This document shows, one piece after another, positions 1 to 8,074 of a DNA stretch of 40,158 nucleotides. This stretch comes from Inconstantimicrobium porci. GTDB lineage: Bacteria > Bacillota > Clostridia > Clostridiales > Clostridiaceae. The notes beneath the pieces are model-generated. The model had not been told where the DNA came from. It was given only the letters and a program-made list of their open reading frames with translations, and ran no database searches. A program made the translations under genes and the position numbers. Location: positions 1 through 40,158 of the forward strand of contig NZ_VULX01000026.1 in assembly GCF_009696465.1 (NCBI RefSeq), given 5' to 3'. Each line of letters opens with the position of its first letter. Position 1 is the stretch's first letter.

Positions 1-422
1 CGATATAGTTATATAACGTCTTAGTACATACTATCTCTGAACGCTTGAATTTACCTGTTGATAGAGCACTTCCGACACATGCGTCTGGAGACCATGAGTT
101 AGTCTTAATTTGATTTACAGTATACTTTAATAAACTCATCACATTGTAGGTGTTTGAATGTGCGACAAGAGTTACGACGATTCTTTGTATAGACTGCTTC
201 ACCTGTATCTGCAAGGTACATTTCAACATGTTTTCCTTGCTTGATTTGAGTAGTAGTTCCACGACGGATTTCATTGATAATAGTATTGATTGGTCTTTGC
301 AATTCTTTGGCAATTTTATATGCAGAGCAACCGTCTGCAAGGCGTATTTCTATAGTCATGCGCTCTTTGAAATTCAAGTGTTTATTTTTACGTGATTCTG
401 TGTTATGATTTGGGTAATTCAT
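1..422 (-). pseudogene. IS30-family transposase, N-terminal part, frameshifted and cut by the window edge
   Basis: The first 100 or so codons encode the N-terminal helix-turn-helix of an IS30-type transposase (FKERMTIEIRLADG, then AYKIAKELQRPINTIINEI), the part that binds the element ends. The frame stops at 105-107. The next frame carries on at once with NSWSPDACVG and KRSEIVCTKTLYNYI, which is standard IS30 protein sequence, so one reading frame has been split. Removing a single base at about position 125 restores a continuous protein, so this looks like a one-base insertion. The DDE catalytic domain would lie to the left of base 1 and cannot be judged. IS30 transposases are usually a single ORF, so a programmed frameshift is less likely than decay. 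Start ATG at 422 has a GGAGG site. Confidence 0.85.
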
Positions 423-483
423 AGTGATTATCCTCCTTGTTATTTTGGTTTCACAACTTAATTATAACACGGGTAATCACTAT
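421..483 (-). promoter_or_regulatory. IS30 transposase promoter with inverted repeat that can hide the ribosome site
   Basis: On the minus strand TGTTATAAT (extended -10, TATAAT at 461-466) lies upstream of the GGAGG site and ATG. Two arms, 421-433 and 471-483, are complementary in 12 of 13 bases. The downstream arm overlaps the ribosome site spacer and start codon; the upstream arm lies before the expected transcription start (about 454). A transcript made from the internal promoter would lack the upstream arm and be translatable, whereas read-through RNA from outside could fold and hide the start. Such protection is known for IS10 and IS50; its use here is inference. Confidence 0.5.
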
Positions 484-915
484 GGATTTTTTATTGGTTC
501 AATTTCATTATACAATTAGTCTTTTTTATTTCTTAAAACCTTTATCCAAAATTCTTATTTCTATCTATGTACACGTCAAAAAAAGACTGAACAATGATGA
601 ACGAGAAGTGAAAGATGCTGAAAGGCTCTTATAGAGCAATGTTCGAGGATTCAATCTGATTAAAATAATAAAATAAAGATTGGCTAAAAAAATAGAGTGG
701 AATGATTCAATTTAGTTCAATTCTATTCAATCTTCTTCAATAAAAAAGAACAGTCTGGTACTGTTCAATATACTCTCAAGTCTTGAATTCCAATACCTTT
801 CTGCTCTTTTTTTATTTATATATTGGTTATTTTATATAGTTGGCTTTTCTATATAATTGCACCTTTGTTCATTCTTTTTTTCTATTAGTTAATCTTTTTT
901 TGGTGGGTACAACCT
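437..915. other. Intergenic stretch without a convincing gene
   Basis: A 65-codon open frame (437-634, plus) begins inside the IS30 promoter repeat, has no clear ribosome site and no family resemblance; I do not call it a gene. The only clear signal is the hairpin at 748-766, listed separately. Short TTCAAT-like repeats at 705-740 look like low-complexity sequence. Confidence 0.5.
741..766 (-). terminator. Rho-independent terminator of the serine operon
   Basis: A 7-bp perfect stem (748-754 with 760-766, loop of five) is followed on the minus strand by TTTTTTA. It lies 150 bases beyond the stop of the DUF1015 gene, so it can end that operon's transcript. Confidence 0.55.
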
Positions 916-2154
916 TTATAATAAGTGTATGAACAGTCCACTCCTTAGTTTTGGTTCAAACCATGTTGATTTTGCAGGCATTACTTTGCCTTCATCAGCA
1001 ACTCTTATTATTTCTTCCATGGAAGTTGGATACATTGAAAATGCCACCTTCATATCCTTGTGGACTCTTCTTTCAAGTTCTTTTAAGCCTCTTATCCCTC
1101 CTACAAAATCTATTCTTTTATCACTTTTAGGATCTGTTATTCCTAAAACAGGTGTAATAAGATTATTTTGAAGTATTGAAACATCAAGGCTGTCTATAGA
1201 ATCCTCCTCATTAAAAGTTCCTTTCTTTGCAATAAGCTTATACCACTTATCATTTAAATACATTCCGAAGGTATGACGCTCCTCAGGCCTGTATGGATTC
1301 TTGTCATTACACTTAAAAACAGTAAAATTACTCTTTATCTGATTCATAAATTCTTCCTCATTAAAACCATTCAAATCCTTAACTACTCTGTTGTAATCAA
1401 GGATGTTAAGTTCATCTGAAGGAAACATTACTGCAAGGAAATAATTAAATTCTTCATTACCTGTATAATCAGGATACTGTTTTCTTCGCTTAAGACCTAC
1501 CTTTACAGCAGAAGCCGCTCTATGATGACCGTCTGCAATATAAAGACTACTTACTTCTTTAAAATCCTCGATTATCTCAGCAACCTTTTTGCTGTCAATT
1601 ATCCAGACTGTATGCCTTATACCGTCACTGCTTACAAAATCATATTCTGGTTCATTGTAAGTACAGCTTTTTACAATATCATTTATAGAATCTTTCTTTT
1701 TATATGTTAAAAATATAGGTCCTGTATTGGCATTACATATATCAACATGATTGATTCTATCCTGTTCTTTATCTGGTTTTGTATACTCATGTTTCTTTAT
1801 AGTATTGTTCAAATACTCATCAATAGATACACATCCTACTATACCGGTCTGAGACCTTCCATTCATGATTAGCCGGTAGATATAAAGACTTGGCTTGTTA
1901 TCTTTTTTAAAAACGCCGCCACTAATCATAGAATAAAGATTTTCTTTTGCTTTTTCGTACACCTTCTTATCATATAAATCTACTCCTTGGGGCAGATCAA
2001 TTTCTGCCCTATCAATATGAAGAAAAGAATACTTGTTATTCTCAGCCATTTTGTATGCTTCTTCACAGTTCATTACATCATAAGGAAGTGCAGCAACAAG
2101 ATGTGCATATTGTTTATCAGGTCTTACGGATTCAAACGCCTTTACCAGTGCCAA
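916..2154 (-). CDS. DUF1015 family protein of the serine operon
   Basis: The 412-residue protein has the conserved blocks of the DUF1015 family: LPYDVMN near residue 24, HEYTKPDKEQDRINH near 122-136 and the glycine/histidine block IADGHHRAAS near 206. Biochemical function of the family is not established; in clostridia it commonly sits behind serA and a class V aminotransferase, as here, so a role connected with phosphoserine or serine metabolism is a reasonable inference. The start is TTG at 2154: a GGGGG site lies nine bases before it and an in-frame TGA three codons upstream rules out a longer protein. It follows serA by 22 bases and is the last gene of the operon. Confidence 0.85.
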   Translation of the reverse strand: MALVKAFESVRPDKQYAHLVAALPYDVMNCEEAYKMAENNKYSFLHIDRAEIDLPQGVDLYDKKVYEKAKENLYSMISGGVFKKDNKPSLYIYRLIMNGRSQTGIVGCVSIDEYLNNTIKKHEYTKPDKEQDRINHVDICNANTGPIFLTYKKKDSINDIVKSCTYNEPEYDFVSSDGIRHTVWIIDSKKVAEIIEDFKEVSSLYIADGHHRAASAVKVGLKRRKQYPDYTGNEEFNYFLAVMFPSDELNILDYNRVVKDLNGFNEEEFMNQIKSNFTVFKCNDKNPYRPEERHTFGMYLNDKWYKLIAKKGTFNEEDSIDSLDVSILQNNLITPVLGITDPKSDKRIDFVGGIRGLKELERRVHKDMKVAFSMYPTSMEEIIRVADEGKVMPAKSTWFEPKLRSGLFIHLL

Positions 2155-2176
2155 TACTATTCACCCCCAACTAATT

Positions 2177-3106
2177 TCAAACACCAATTACGACTTTATC
2201 ACCTATATTGAAAAAATCCTTTAAAGTAAGAACAACTTCACGTCCAATTCTCTGCTGTGCTTCTTTTGTTGACGCACCAATATGAGGAGTAATACTTACC
2301 TTTGGATTACTAAGGAGTTCTACATTAGTGCTAGGTTCATTTTCAAAAACATCAATACCAGCACCACTTAACTTCCCAGAATTCAAAGCTTCAAGAAGTG
2401 CTGCTTCATCAACTACTTTTCCTCTGGCACAGTTGATAAGATAAGCACCATCTTTCATCTTTTCAATTTCATCTTTACCGATAAGAGCTCCCCTCTTCTT
2501 ATCATAAGGTACATGAAGAGTAATAAAATCTGCTTTTTTAAGCAGATCATCAAACTGTTCAAATTTATAATCACCAATATCTTCATTGTACAAAGAATCA
2601 AAATATATAACTCTCATACCAAATGCGGCTGCTCTTTTTGCTACTTCCTTTCCTATTCTGCCCATACCAATTAACCCCAAAGTTTTGCCATACAGTTCAC
2701 AGCCTACATATTTCTTCTTGTTCCACTGATTCTGTCTCATCGTCACATTAGATATATTTAAGAAACGTGCTACTGATAACATGTGTGCAATTGTAAGTTC
2801 AGCTACAGATATGGAACTTGCATTAGGCGTATTCTTTACTGCAATATTATTGCTCTCAGCATATTTAACATCTATATTATCAATACCCACACCTGCTCTG
2901 ATTATCAATTTAAGATTTCCCCCAAGTTCATCATCTATAACTTCTTTTGTTATCTTTGTTGCAGAACGCACCACTACAGCATCGTACTTTTTTAGTTCAC
3001 TACCCAGCTCAGATGCATCAAAATGTTTGCTACATACCTCAAGTCCAAGCTGTTCAAGTTCGTCTATAGACTGCTTCTGTAACCCATCAGCAAGCAATAC
3101 CTTCAT
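2177..3106 (-). CDS. serA: D-3-phosphoglycerate dehydrogenase, short form
   Basis: Catalyses the NAD-dependent oxidation of 3-phosphoglycerate to 3-phosphohydroxypyruvate, the first step of serine synthesis. The 309-residue protein shows the Rossmann motif GLIGMGRIGKEVAKR, the arginine block INCARGKVVDEAAL, the catalytic glutamate in FENEP and the catalytic histidine in ITPHIGAST. It ends shortly after the catalytic domain and has no C-terminal ACT domain, so it is the short type that is not expected to be feedback-inhibited by serine through ACT. The ATG at 3106 is chosen over an in-frame codon five residues upstream because GGGGGTTATTAGA directly precedes it. It lies 46 bases behind the aminotransferase gene. 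Assignment to phosphoglycerate rather than another 2-hydroxyacid rests on the operon context. Confidence 0.9.
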   Translation of the reverse strand: MKVLLADGLQKQSIDELEQLGLEVCSKHFDASELGSELKKYDAVVVRSATKITKEVIDDELGGNLKLIIRAGVGIDNIDVKYAESNNIAVKNTPNASSISVAELTIAHMLSVARFLNISNVTMRQNQWNKKKYVGCELYGKTLGLIGMGRIGKEVAKRAAAFGMRVIYFDSLYNEDIGDYKFEQFDDLLKKADFITLHVPYDKKRGALIGKDEIEKMKDGAYLINCARGKVVDEAALLEALNSGKLSGAGIDVFENEPSTNVELLSNPKVSITPHIGASTKEAQQRIGREVVLTLKDFFNIGDKVVIGV

Positions 3107-3152
3107 TCTAATAACCCCCATTATTTATTACTATAACTTTATAAGCTACGTA

Positions 3153-4229
3153 TTACTTTAAATTTAAAATTTCATTTATATTTTGTAGAAGTTCTTTAAC
3201 GTCATTGACTGTACAATCTCCCATGTGAGCAATTCTAAAAGTTTTCTCCTTAAGACTTCCATAACCATTAGAAATTGTAAATCCACGTTTTCCAAGTTCC
3301 TTATTAAGATCTGCTACACTTATTCCTCGTGTATTTTTAACTGTTGTAAGTGTATTAGAAAGGTGATTTCTATCAGCAAAAACCTCAAAATACTTGTCAG
3401 CCCAATTTCTAACTATCTCTGCCATCTCAATATGCTTCTTGAACCTGTTCTCAAGTCCTTCCTGGTTTAGAATTTTGTCCAACTGATAATCAAGTGCAAA
3501 CATATGAGAAAGTGATGGAGTTGTCGGATACTGATAATCCTTTTTCTTTATATATTTGTACAATGCAAGAAGATCAAGATATGTTCCCCTAAACTTAACC
3601 TTTTCAGCTCTTTCTCTTGCTTTCTCAGAAAATGTACATATTGAAAGTCCTGGTGGCAGTGCAAGACACTTCTGACTTGATGTAATGCAGATATCTATGC
3701 CCAGCTTATCGACTTCAATCTTTACCCCAGCTGCTGAACTTACTGTATCTACGCAGAAAATAACATCAGGATATTTTTTTACTACCTGCGCAATCTCCTC
3801 GATAGGATTCATTACACCAGTTGAAGTTTCATTATGAGTAACAGTTATAAGATCATACTTACCTGTCTTTAAAACATCATCCACAACTTTCGGATCTACT
3901 GCCTCGCCCATTGGAAATTCAAACTTGTCTGCCGGCACATTATTACTCTCAGCAATGCTATACCATCTGTCCCCAAATGCTCCTACAGAAAATATAGCAG
4001 CCCTCTTTAATGTACCGCATCTTACTGCTCCTTCCATAAGACCTGTGCCTGATGATGTAGAGAGCAGAATTTCATTTTTAGTATAGAAAAGTTTTCTTAA
4101 ATTATCGCTTATTCTCCGCTGAAGTTCTGATGCTTCTTTGCTCCTATGCCCAATCATAGGCATTGCCATTTTTTCTAAAACATCCTGACTAACCTCTACA
4201 GGACCAGGAATAAATAACTTCTTATGCAT
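3153..4229 (-). CDS. Class V aminotransferase acting with SerA (probable phosphoserine or serine-glyoxylate type)
   Basis: A PLP-dependent enzyme of the alanine-glyoxylate/serine-pyruvate aminotransferase family (fold type I, class V), 358 residues. The N-terminal FIPGPVEVS and GHRSKE blocks, STSSGTG phosphate-binding region, CVDTVSS aspartate block and the PLP lysine in TSSQKCLALPPG are all visible. It is not the classical SerC subfamily, but it begins an operon with serA, so it most likely converts 3-phosphohydroxypyruvate to phosphoserine; a serine-pyruvate or glycine-related activity cannot be excluded. ATG at 4229 has GGGGG seven bases upstream. A good promoter lies directly before the gene (4275-4302). 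Confidence 0.85.
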   Translation of the reverse strand: MHKKLFIPGPVEVSQDVLEKMAMPMIGHRSKEASELQRRISDNLRKLFYTKNEILLSTSSGTGLMEGAVRCGTLKRAAIFSVGAFGDRWYSIAESNNVPADKFEFPMGEAVDPKVVDDVLKTGKYDLITVTHNETSTGVMNPIEEIAQVVKKYPDVIFCVDTVSSAAGVKIEVDKLGIDICITSSQKCLALPPGLSICTFSEKARERAEKVKFRGTYLDLLALYKYIKKKDYQYPTTPSLSHMFALDYQLDKILNQEGLENRFKKHIEMAEIVRNWADKYFEVFADRNHLSNTLTTVKNTRGISVADLNKELGKRGFTISNGYGSLKEKTFRIAHMGDCTVNDVKELLQNINEILNLK

Positions 4230-4274
4230 TTAATAACCCCCTAATTCATAATAGTATTCATGATATTATATTAA

Positions 4275-4302
4275 ATTTTACCATATATTGTTACTTTTTC
4301 AA
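4275..4302 (-). promoter_or_regulatory. Sigma-A type promoter of the serine operon
   Basis: Minus strand: TTGAAA (4297-4302), 16-base spacer, TAAAAT (4275-4280) preceded by TGG, so an extended -10. It lies about 45 bases before the aminotransferase start. No serine-responsive riboswitch or T-box is visible in the short leader. Confidence 0.6.
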
Positions 4303-4405
4303 TATTTTTTATACTCTTTTAATATTAATTTAAGGTTATAGCATGTTTTTTATTTAAATTCTAAATATAGTATAATATGTTTAATTGATTTCAGGAGGAT
4401 TTTCT

Positions 4406-5021
4406 ATGAATTAAGAATTACTCAAAAGCTTCCGGTGTAACACTAAATGATATGTTTTTAGCCTCATATTTTATTACTCTGCACAAACTATGGAATAATG
4501 ATGTAAAAGCAATTGCCTGTGCCGTAGATCTTCGAAAGTATTTACACAATAAGACTGCCCCAGGTCTATGCAACCTGACAAGCAACCTTGTATGTACAGT
4601 AGAGTCATGTAATGACTCCTTTAAATCTATGCTGAAACAGGTATCTGAAAGCATGAAGATTCAAAAGAATAATACAAGCTGTCTTAATGACGTGTTTTTG
4701 CTGAATAAAGCATATAAATATCTACCATATAGTATTTCTAAAAAACTTATAAGTAAAGTTCTCACAAATCCACCTATAGCCATCAGCAACATTGGCCTTA
4801 TAGATGATAAAAAGCTGAAATTTAAAAATCTCACAGTAAAATCATCCTTTATAACAGGTGCAATTAAGCATGTACCAAACTTTCAGGTTGCCATAACTAC
4901 ATTTAAGAACAGAGTAGCTCTAAGCATAAACGTGTTTGCATCAGAAAAAGATGAGAAAGACATAAAAGAATTCTTAAACTTCTTTAAAAACGAACTATTA
5001 ACTGAATGTAATGTTATTTAA
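4406..5021 (+). pseudogene. Remnant of a condensation/alcohol-acetyltransferase-like protein
   Basis: A good ribosome site (AGGAGG) and ATG at 4406 lead into ATG-AAT-TAA, a two-codon stub. A different frame then reads YSKASGVTLNDMFLASYF and continues to 5021 with VDLRKYL, PPIAISNIGLIDD and a typical C-terminal stretch of condensation-domain/alcohol acetyltransferase proteins, which normally have 400 or more residues. The N-terminal half, including the catalytic HHxxxD region, is missing. The simplest reading is a deletion that fused the original start to the C-terminal half out of frame. TATAAT at 4371-4376 may be its old promoter. Convergent with the carboxypeptidase gene. Confidence 0.7.
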
Positions 5022-5051
5022 AGGTGAATTCATATATAACAATTAAAATTT

Positions 5052-5090
5052 AAAAAGGCATCCTGCTTAAGTACCTGCAAGATGCCTTTT
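5052..5090. terminator. Bidirectional terminator
   Basis: AAAAGGCATC pairs with GATGCCTTTT around an inner TGC/GCA pairing. T-rich tails follow on both strands, serving the acyltransferase remnant (plus) and the carboxypeptidase gene (minus). Confidence 0.8.
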
Positions 5091-5112
5091 ATTATGAATT
5101 ACTTTTATTTAA

Positions 5113-6621
5113 TTAATAATTATAAATATCCTTATATTTTTTATTTAAGTAATCAAGGAAGTATTTAGCCTGAAGTTCTTCTCCTGATATTTTCTTTATT
5201 AAGTCACTTGGATCATAAAGGTCTGCACATTCATGTACATTCTTCTTTAACCACTGATGTACTGGATCAAGATTACCCTTTTCTATATGTTCATATACAT
5301 CTGGTACATCCTTAACCATTACATTTAACATCTGTGCCCCATATAGATTTCCTAAAGCGTAGCTTGGGAAGTATCCAAATGAACCATCAGACCAGTGCAT
5401 ATCCTGAAGTACTCCTTCTTTATCATTCTGAGGCTCAACTCCAAGGTATTCCTTATACTTTTCATTCCATACTCTTGGAAGATCATCAACTGTAATCTTG
5501 TCATTAATAAGAAGTTTTTCAATTTCGTATCTGATGATTACATGTAAGCTGTAAGTAAGTTCATCAGCTTCAGTTCTTATTAGTGAAGGTTCAACTCTGT
5601 TGATAGCCTTGTAGAACTGTTCTTCAGTAACTCCCTTGAACTGTTCTGGGAAGTATTCTACAGCTACAGTGTAAAGATATTTACAGAATGAAGCACTTCT
5701 GCCGATGATGTTTTCATAGAATCTTGACTGAGATTCGTGAACAGCCATTGAAGAAGTCTTGTTTAGTCCTGTCCCTTCCAATGAATCTGGAATGTCCTGC
5801 TCATAAATAGCGTGACCGCCTTCATGTATAGCTGAGAACATTGCTGACGCAAACTCATGAGTATAATAATGATTAGTTATTCTTAAATCCTTGTTTGTCA
5901 TATTTAAAGTATAAGGATGTTCACTTTCATCCATTCTTCCAGCCTCAAAATCAAAGCCGATTACTTCTAGCATCTTTAAGCAGAACTTTTCCTGTTCTTC
6001 CTTTGGGAACTCTTTCTTAAAGAATGAATTATCTATAGTGTTTCCTGACTTCTTTATCTTATCAAGTATTTCTACTATGCCGTCTCTCATTTCACCAAAG
6101 ACTTTATCAAGCTTTTCTACAGTAAGTCCTGGTTCATATTCATCAAGAAGAGCATCATATTTGTTGTCCTTATAGCCTTTGTACTCTATCTTCTGCTTTG
6201 TTAAATCAACAAGCTTCTGAAGAGCAGGCTTAAAGATTTCAAAATTACTTTCATTTTTAGCCTTTTCCCATGCAAGCTGCCCCTTTGATGCTGCAAGAGA
6301 ATATTCTTTTATAAATGATTCTGGATAAATCTTTTCCTTTTCGTAGTCCTTCTTAAGCTGAGTTGTCATTCTCTTATGAACGAAATCAAATTCATCCATA
6401 TGTGCTTCAAAAAACTTGATGAACTCCTCAACCTTTGGTGATATACATAAATTATGTTGCTGAATATTCATAAAAGACATTGTTTCAATTCTGCTTTCAG
6501 CAGCTTTTTCAGGCATTCCTGTAGTCATATCCCAATACATAAGGCTGCCAGCTGTCTGATAATGCTCAATTGTTTTTAAATACTCTGCAAATTCCTCTAA
6601 TTTCTTTTCCAATTCTGTCAT
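5113..6621 (-). CDS. M32 family metallo-carboxypeptidase (carboxypeptidase Taq type)
   Basis: A cytosolic zinc carboxypeptidase of 502 residues, the usual length for family M32. All family signatures are present: SEHPYTLNM, the zinc motif AIHEGGHAIYEQ (HExxH), HESQSRFYEN, IRTEADELTYSLH, and LQDMHWSDGSFGYFPSYAL near the C terminus. No signal peptide. It removes C-terminal residues from peptides, probably in peptide turnover. Two ATGs are adjacent; the second (6621) has GGGGG eight bases upstream, matching the spacing used by serA and the aminotransferase gene, so it is preferred. It is followed by a dispersed repeat on its upstream side and ends at the bidirectional terminator. Confidence 0.92.
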   Translation of the reverse strand: MTELEKKLEEFAEYLKTIEHYQTAGSLMYWDMTTGMPEKAAESRIETMSFMNIQQHNLCISPKVEEFIKFFEAHMDEFDFVHKRMTTQLKKDYEKEKIYPESFIKEYSLAASKGQLAWEKAKNESNFEIFKPALQKLVDLTKQKIEYKGYKDNKYDALLDEYEPGLTVEKLDKVFGEMRDGIVEILDKIKKSGNTIDNSFFKKEFPKEEQEKFCLKMLEVIGFDFEAGRMDESEHPYTLNMTNKDLRITNHYYTHEFASAMFSAIHEGGHAIYEQDIPDSLEGTGLNKTSSMAVHESQSRFYENIIGRSASFCKYLYTVAVEYFPEQFKGVTEEQFYKAINRVEPSLIRTEADELTYSLHVIIRYEIEKLLINDKITVDDLPRVWNEKYKEYLGVEPQNDKEGVLQDMHWSDGSFGYFPSYALGNLYGAQMLNVMVKDVPDVYEHIEKGNLDPVHQWLKKNVHECADLYDPSDLIKKISGEELQAKYFLDYLNKKYKDIYNY

Positions 6622-6654
6622 CATAATAACCCCCAATATAATTAATAATTTATA

Positions 6655-6831
6655 TTGTATAATGTATAATTCAGGATGGAATTAGCTGTGCTACGCTAGC
6701 TAATTTCGTAATTTTAATGGAGGCTCTGCCTCCAAACCTCCTAGTTATTAATTTAGAAGTTTTAAAGAGGGCGAAGCTCTCTTTTTGGAACTCCCTCAAT
6801 GGGAGTTCATTCCGAAATTATACATTATAAA
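6655..6831 (+). repeat. Dispersed hairpin repeat, copy A
   Basis: Inverted ends of about 22 bp (TATAATGTATAATTCAGGATG against its complement at 6806-6830) enclose four hairpins in order: AATTAGCT/AGCTAATT; GGAGG/CCTCC; AGAGGGCGAAGCTCTC; GAACTCCC/GGGAGTTC. The same architecture recurs in copies B, D, E and F. Confidence 0.8.
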
Positions 6832-6853
6832 TTTTACATTTTACATTAAAATC

Positions 6854-7072
6854 CTAGTCTTCAAAAAGATCATTGTAGTTTTGTCTGCCTGTGTCTTCTG
6901 GCTCTTCGCTAAAACTATTAAGTACTGATTCTGTTTCTCTACAGTACTTTACACAAAGACATTGTCCTAAATTTCTAGGGCAGAAATAGCATAAGCAGTC
7001 TGATGCCTTACCTTCACATGATTTTTTGTAGTCTGGACAATACTTGCAGTTAAGACCCTTTCCTATTGCCAT
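6854..7072 (-). CDS. Small cysteine-rich protein, putative metal binding
   Basis: The 72-residue protein has nine cysteines packed into about 40 residues (pattern CKYC, KSC, DCLCYFC, QCLCVKYC), followed by an acidic tail ending in NDLFED. This spacing suggests zinc or iron-sulfur binding. No known family is recognised with certainty; similar short proteins are seen in clostridia without assigned function. The ATG at 7072 is chosen because GGAGGG precedes it; upstream in-frame codons would add an unlikely 18 residues. It lies downstream of the QueG-like gene on the same strand, with about 110 bases between them, so a shared transcript is possible. Confidence 0.65.
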   Translation of the reverse strand: MAIGKGLNCKYCPDYKKSCEGKASDCLCYFCPRNLGQCLCVKYCRETESVLNSFSEEPEDTGRQNYNDLFED

Positions 7073-7179
7073 TACGTTCCCTCCAGTTTGCTTCTTAAAA
7101 TTTTTACCTACGTATAATAGTAACATTTTAGTCGGTTATTATCTACCAATTCTACACATAACATTATTTTTAAACAAAT

Positions 7180-7827
7180 TTATACTCTTCCAATCGGACA
7201 AGCAACTAAGCATAAAGCGCATATACTATTTCCCTTATTTCCCAGTCTATCTTTACATTCAGTTATATCAATTAAATCTTCTCGTGATAATCCTTCTCTC
7301 CAGTTAACACCTTTGATACATTTCTTAGGACATATATCTTTACAAATAGTACAATCTCCACATCCTTTAAATTCTCTGCTCTTTTTTGTTATAGGTAGTT
7401 CTATGTTGACAAAAATTGTAGATAACCTTACATGTGGTCCATACTCTGGCGTTATTAATAGTGTATTCTTCCCAATCCACCCCAAACCAGATCTTACAGC
7501 TGCAAACTTATTTGAAAATTCACCTATACATTTATTTCTATCTGGAACAAAATTAGTCACAACATGATATTCAATATTCTCTTTTTTTAGAAACTCCTCA
7601 ATTATACTTATATTAGAATCTATATTTCCTTTAATATCTCTAAAAAGGAAATCATGAAAACCAGTTGGCGTATATGTTTTTAATGAACATGAATAAGCCT
7701 GTCCAATAGAAATAGCTCTAATATATTTTCTATTATATACATCCAAATCAGTAATATCTGATACTCCCCATATTGAAATATCAATTTTATTCAATAATTC
7801 AATCAATCTATCTTCTTTACATCTCAT
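7180..7827 (-). CDS. Epoxyqueuosine reductase-like (QueG-like) 4Fe-4S protein, short paralog
   Basis: Two ferredoxin-type cysteine clusters (GCGDCTICKDICPKKC and CALCLVACPIGR) and the QueG block SGLGWIGKNTLLI identify a COG1600-type double 4Fe-4S protein. At 215 residues it lacks the C-terminal HEAT-repeat part of true QueG (about 380 residues). The stretch before SGLGW does not show the usual DTGPVLER sequence that carries the catalytic aspartate, so tRNA epoxyqueuosine reduction is doubtful; an electron-transfer or reductive dehalogenase-like role remains possible. ATG at 7827 follows GAGGTGA with five bases of spacing, and upstream in-frame sequence is low-complexity, so this start is preferred to one 31 codons earlier. 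Confidence 0.75.
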   Translation of the reverse strand: MRCKEDRLIELLNKIDISIWGVSDITDLDVYNRKYIRAISIGQAYSCSLKTYTPTGFHDFLFRDIKGNIDSNISIIEEFLKKENIEYHVVTNFVPDRNKCIGEFSNKFAAVRSGLGWIGKNTLLITPEYGPHVRLSTIFVNIELPITKKSREFKGCGDCTICKDICPKKCIKGVNWREGLSREDLIDITECKDRLGNKGNSICALCLVACPIGRV

Positions 7828-7993
7828 AAAAATCACCTCAACTCCTAATGAAAGTGTAATGCCGATTCTATAATATGTAAAATTGATAGTTTTGATTAAA
7901 TAATCAATTTTTTGAATCAACCTGTAAATCCTTTATTATCAACGCTTTACAGCATTAAAATTTTACCTTTTCCGATGCAACTTGCTAGACATT

Positions 7994-8062
7994 AATCAAA
8001 AGAATCCTGCTCCTAAAGGAGTCAGGATTCTTCCAAGCATCACCTAGCAAAGTCCAGGTGAT
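7994..8062 (-). terminator. Terminator region of the ABC operon, two hairpins
   Basis: The stronger hairpin pairs AAGAATCCTG (8000-8009) with CAGGATTCTT (8023-8032), with inner CTCC/GGAG, and is followed on the minus strand by TTGATT. A weaker 7-bp hairpin (8039-8045 with 8056-8062) lies between it and the permease stop. Confidence 0.7.
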
Positions 8063-8074
8063 GATATCTCATAA

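Noticed and set aside
437..634. 65-codon open frame on the plus strand
   Set aside because: Starts in the IS30 promoter repeat, no ribosome site, no family likeness.
4230..4274. Riboswitch or T-box before the serine operon
   Set aside because: The leader after the promoter is only about 40 bases, too short for either.
4418..4654. Open frame on the minus strand opposite the acyltransferase remnant
   Set aside because: It is the reverse strand of recognisable coding sequence and has no ribosome site.
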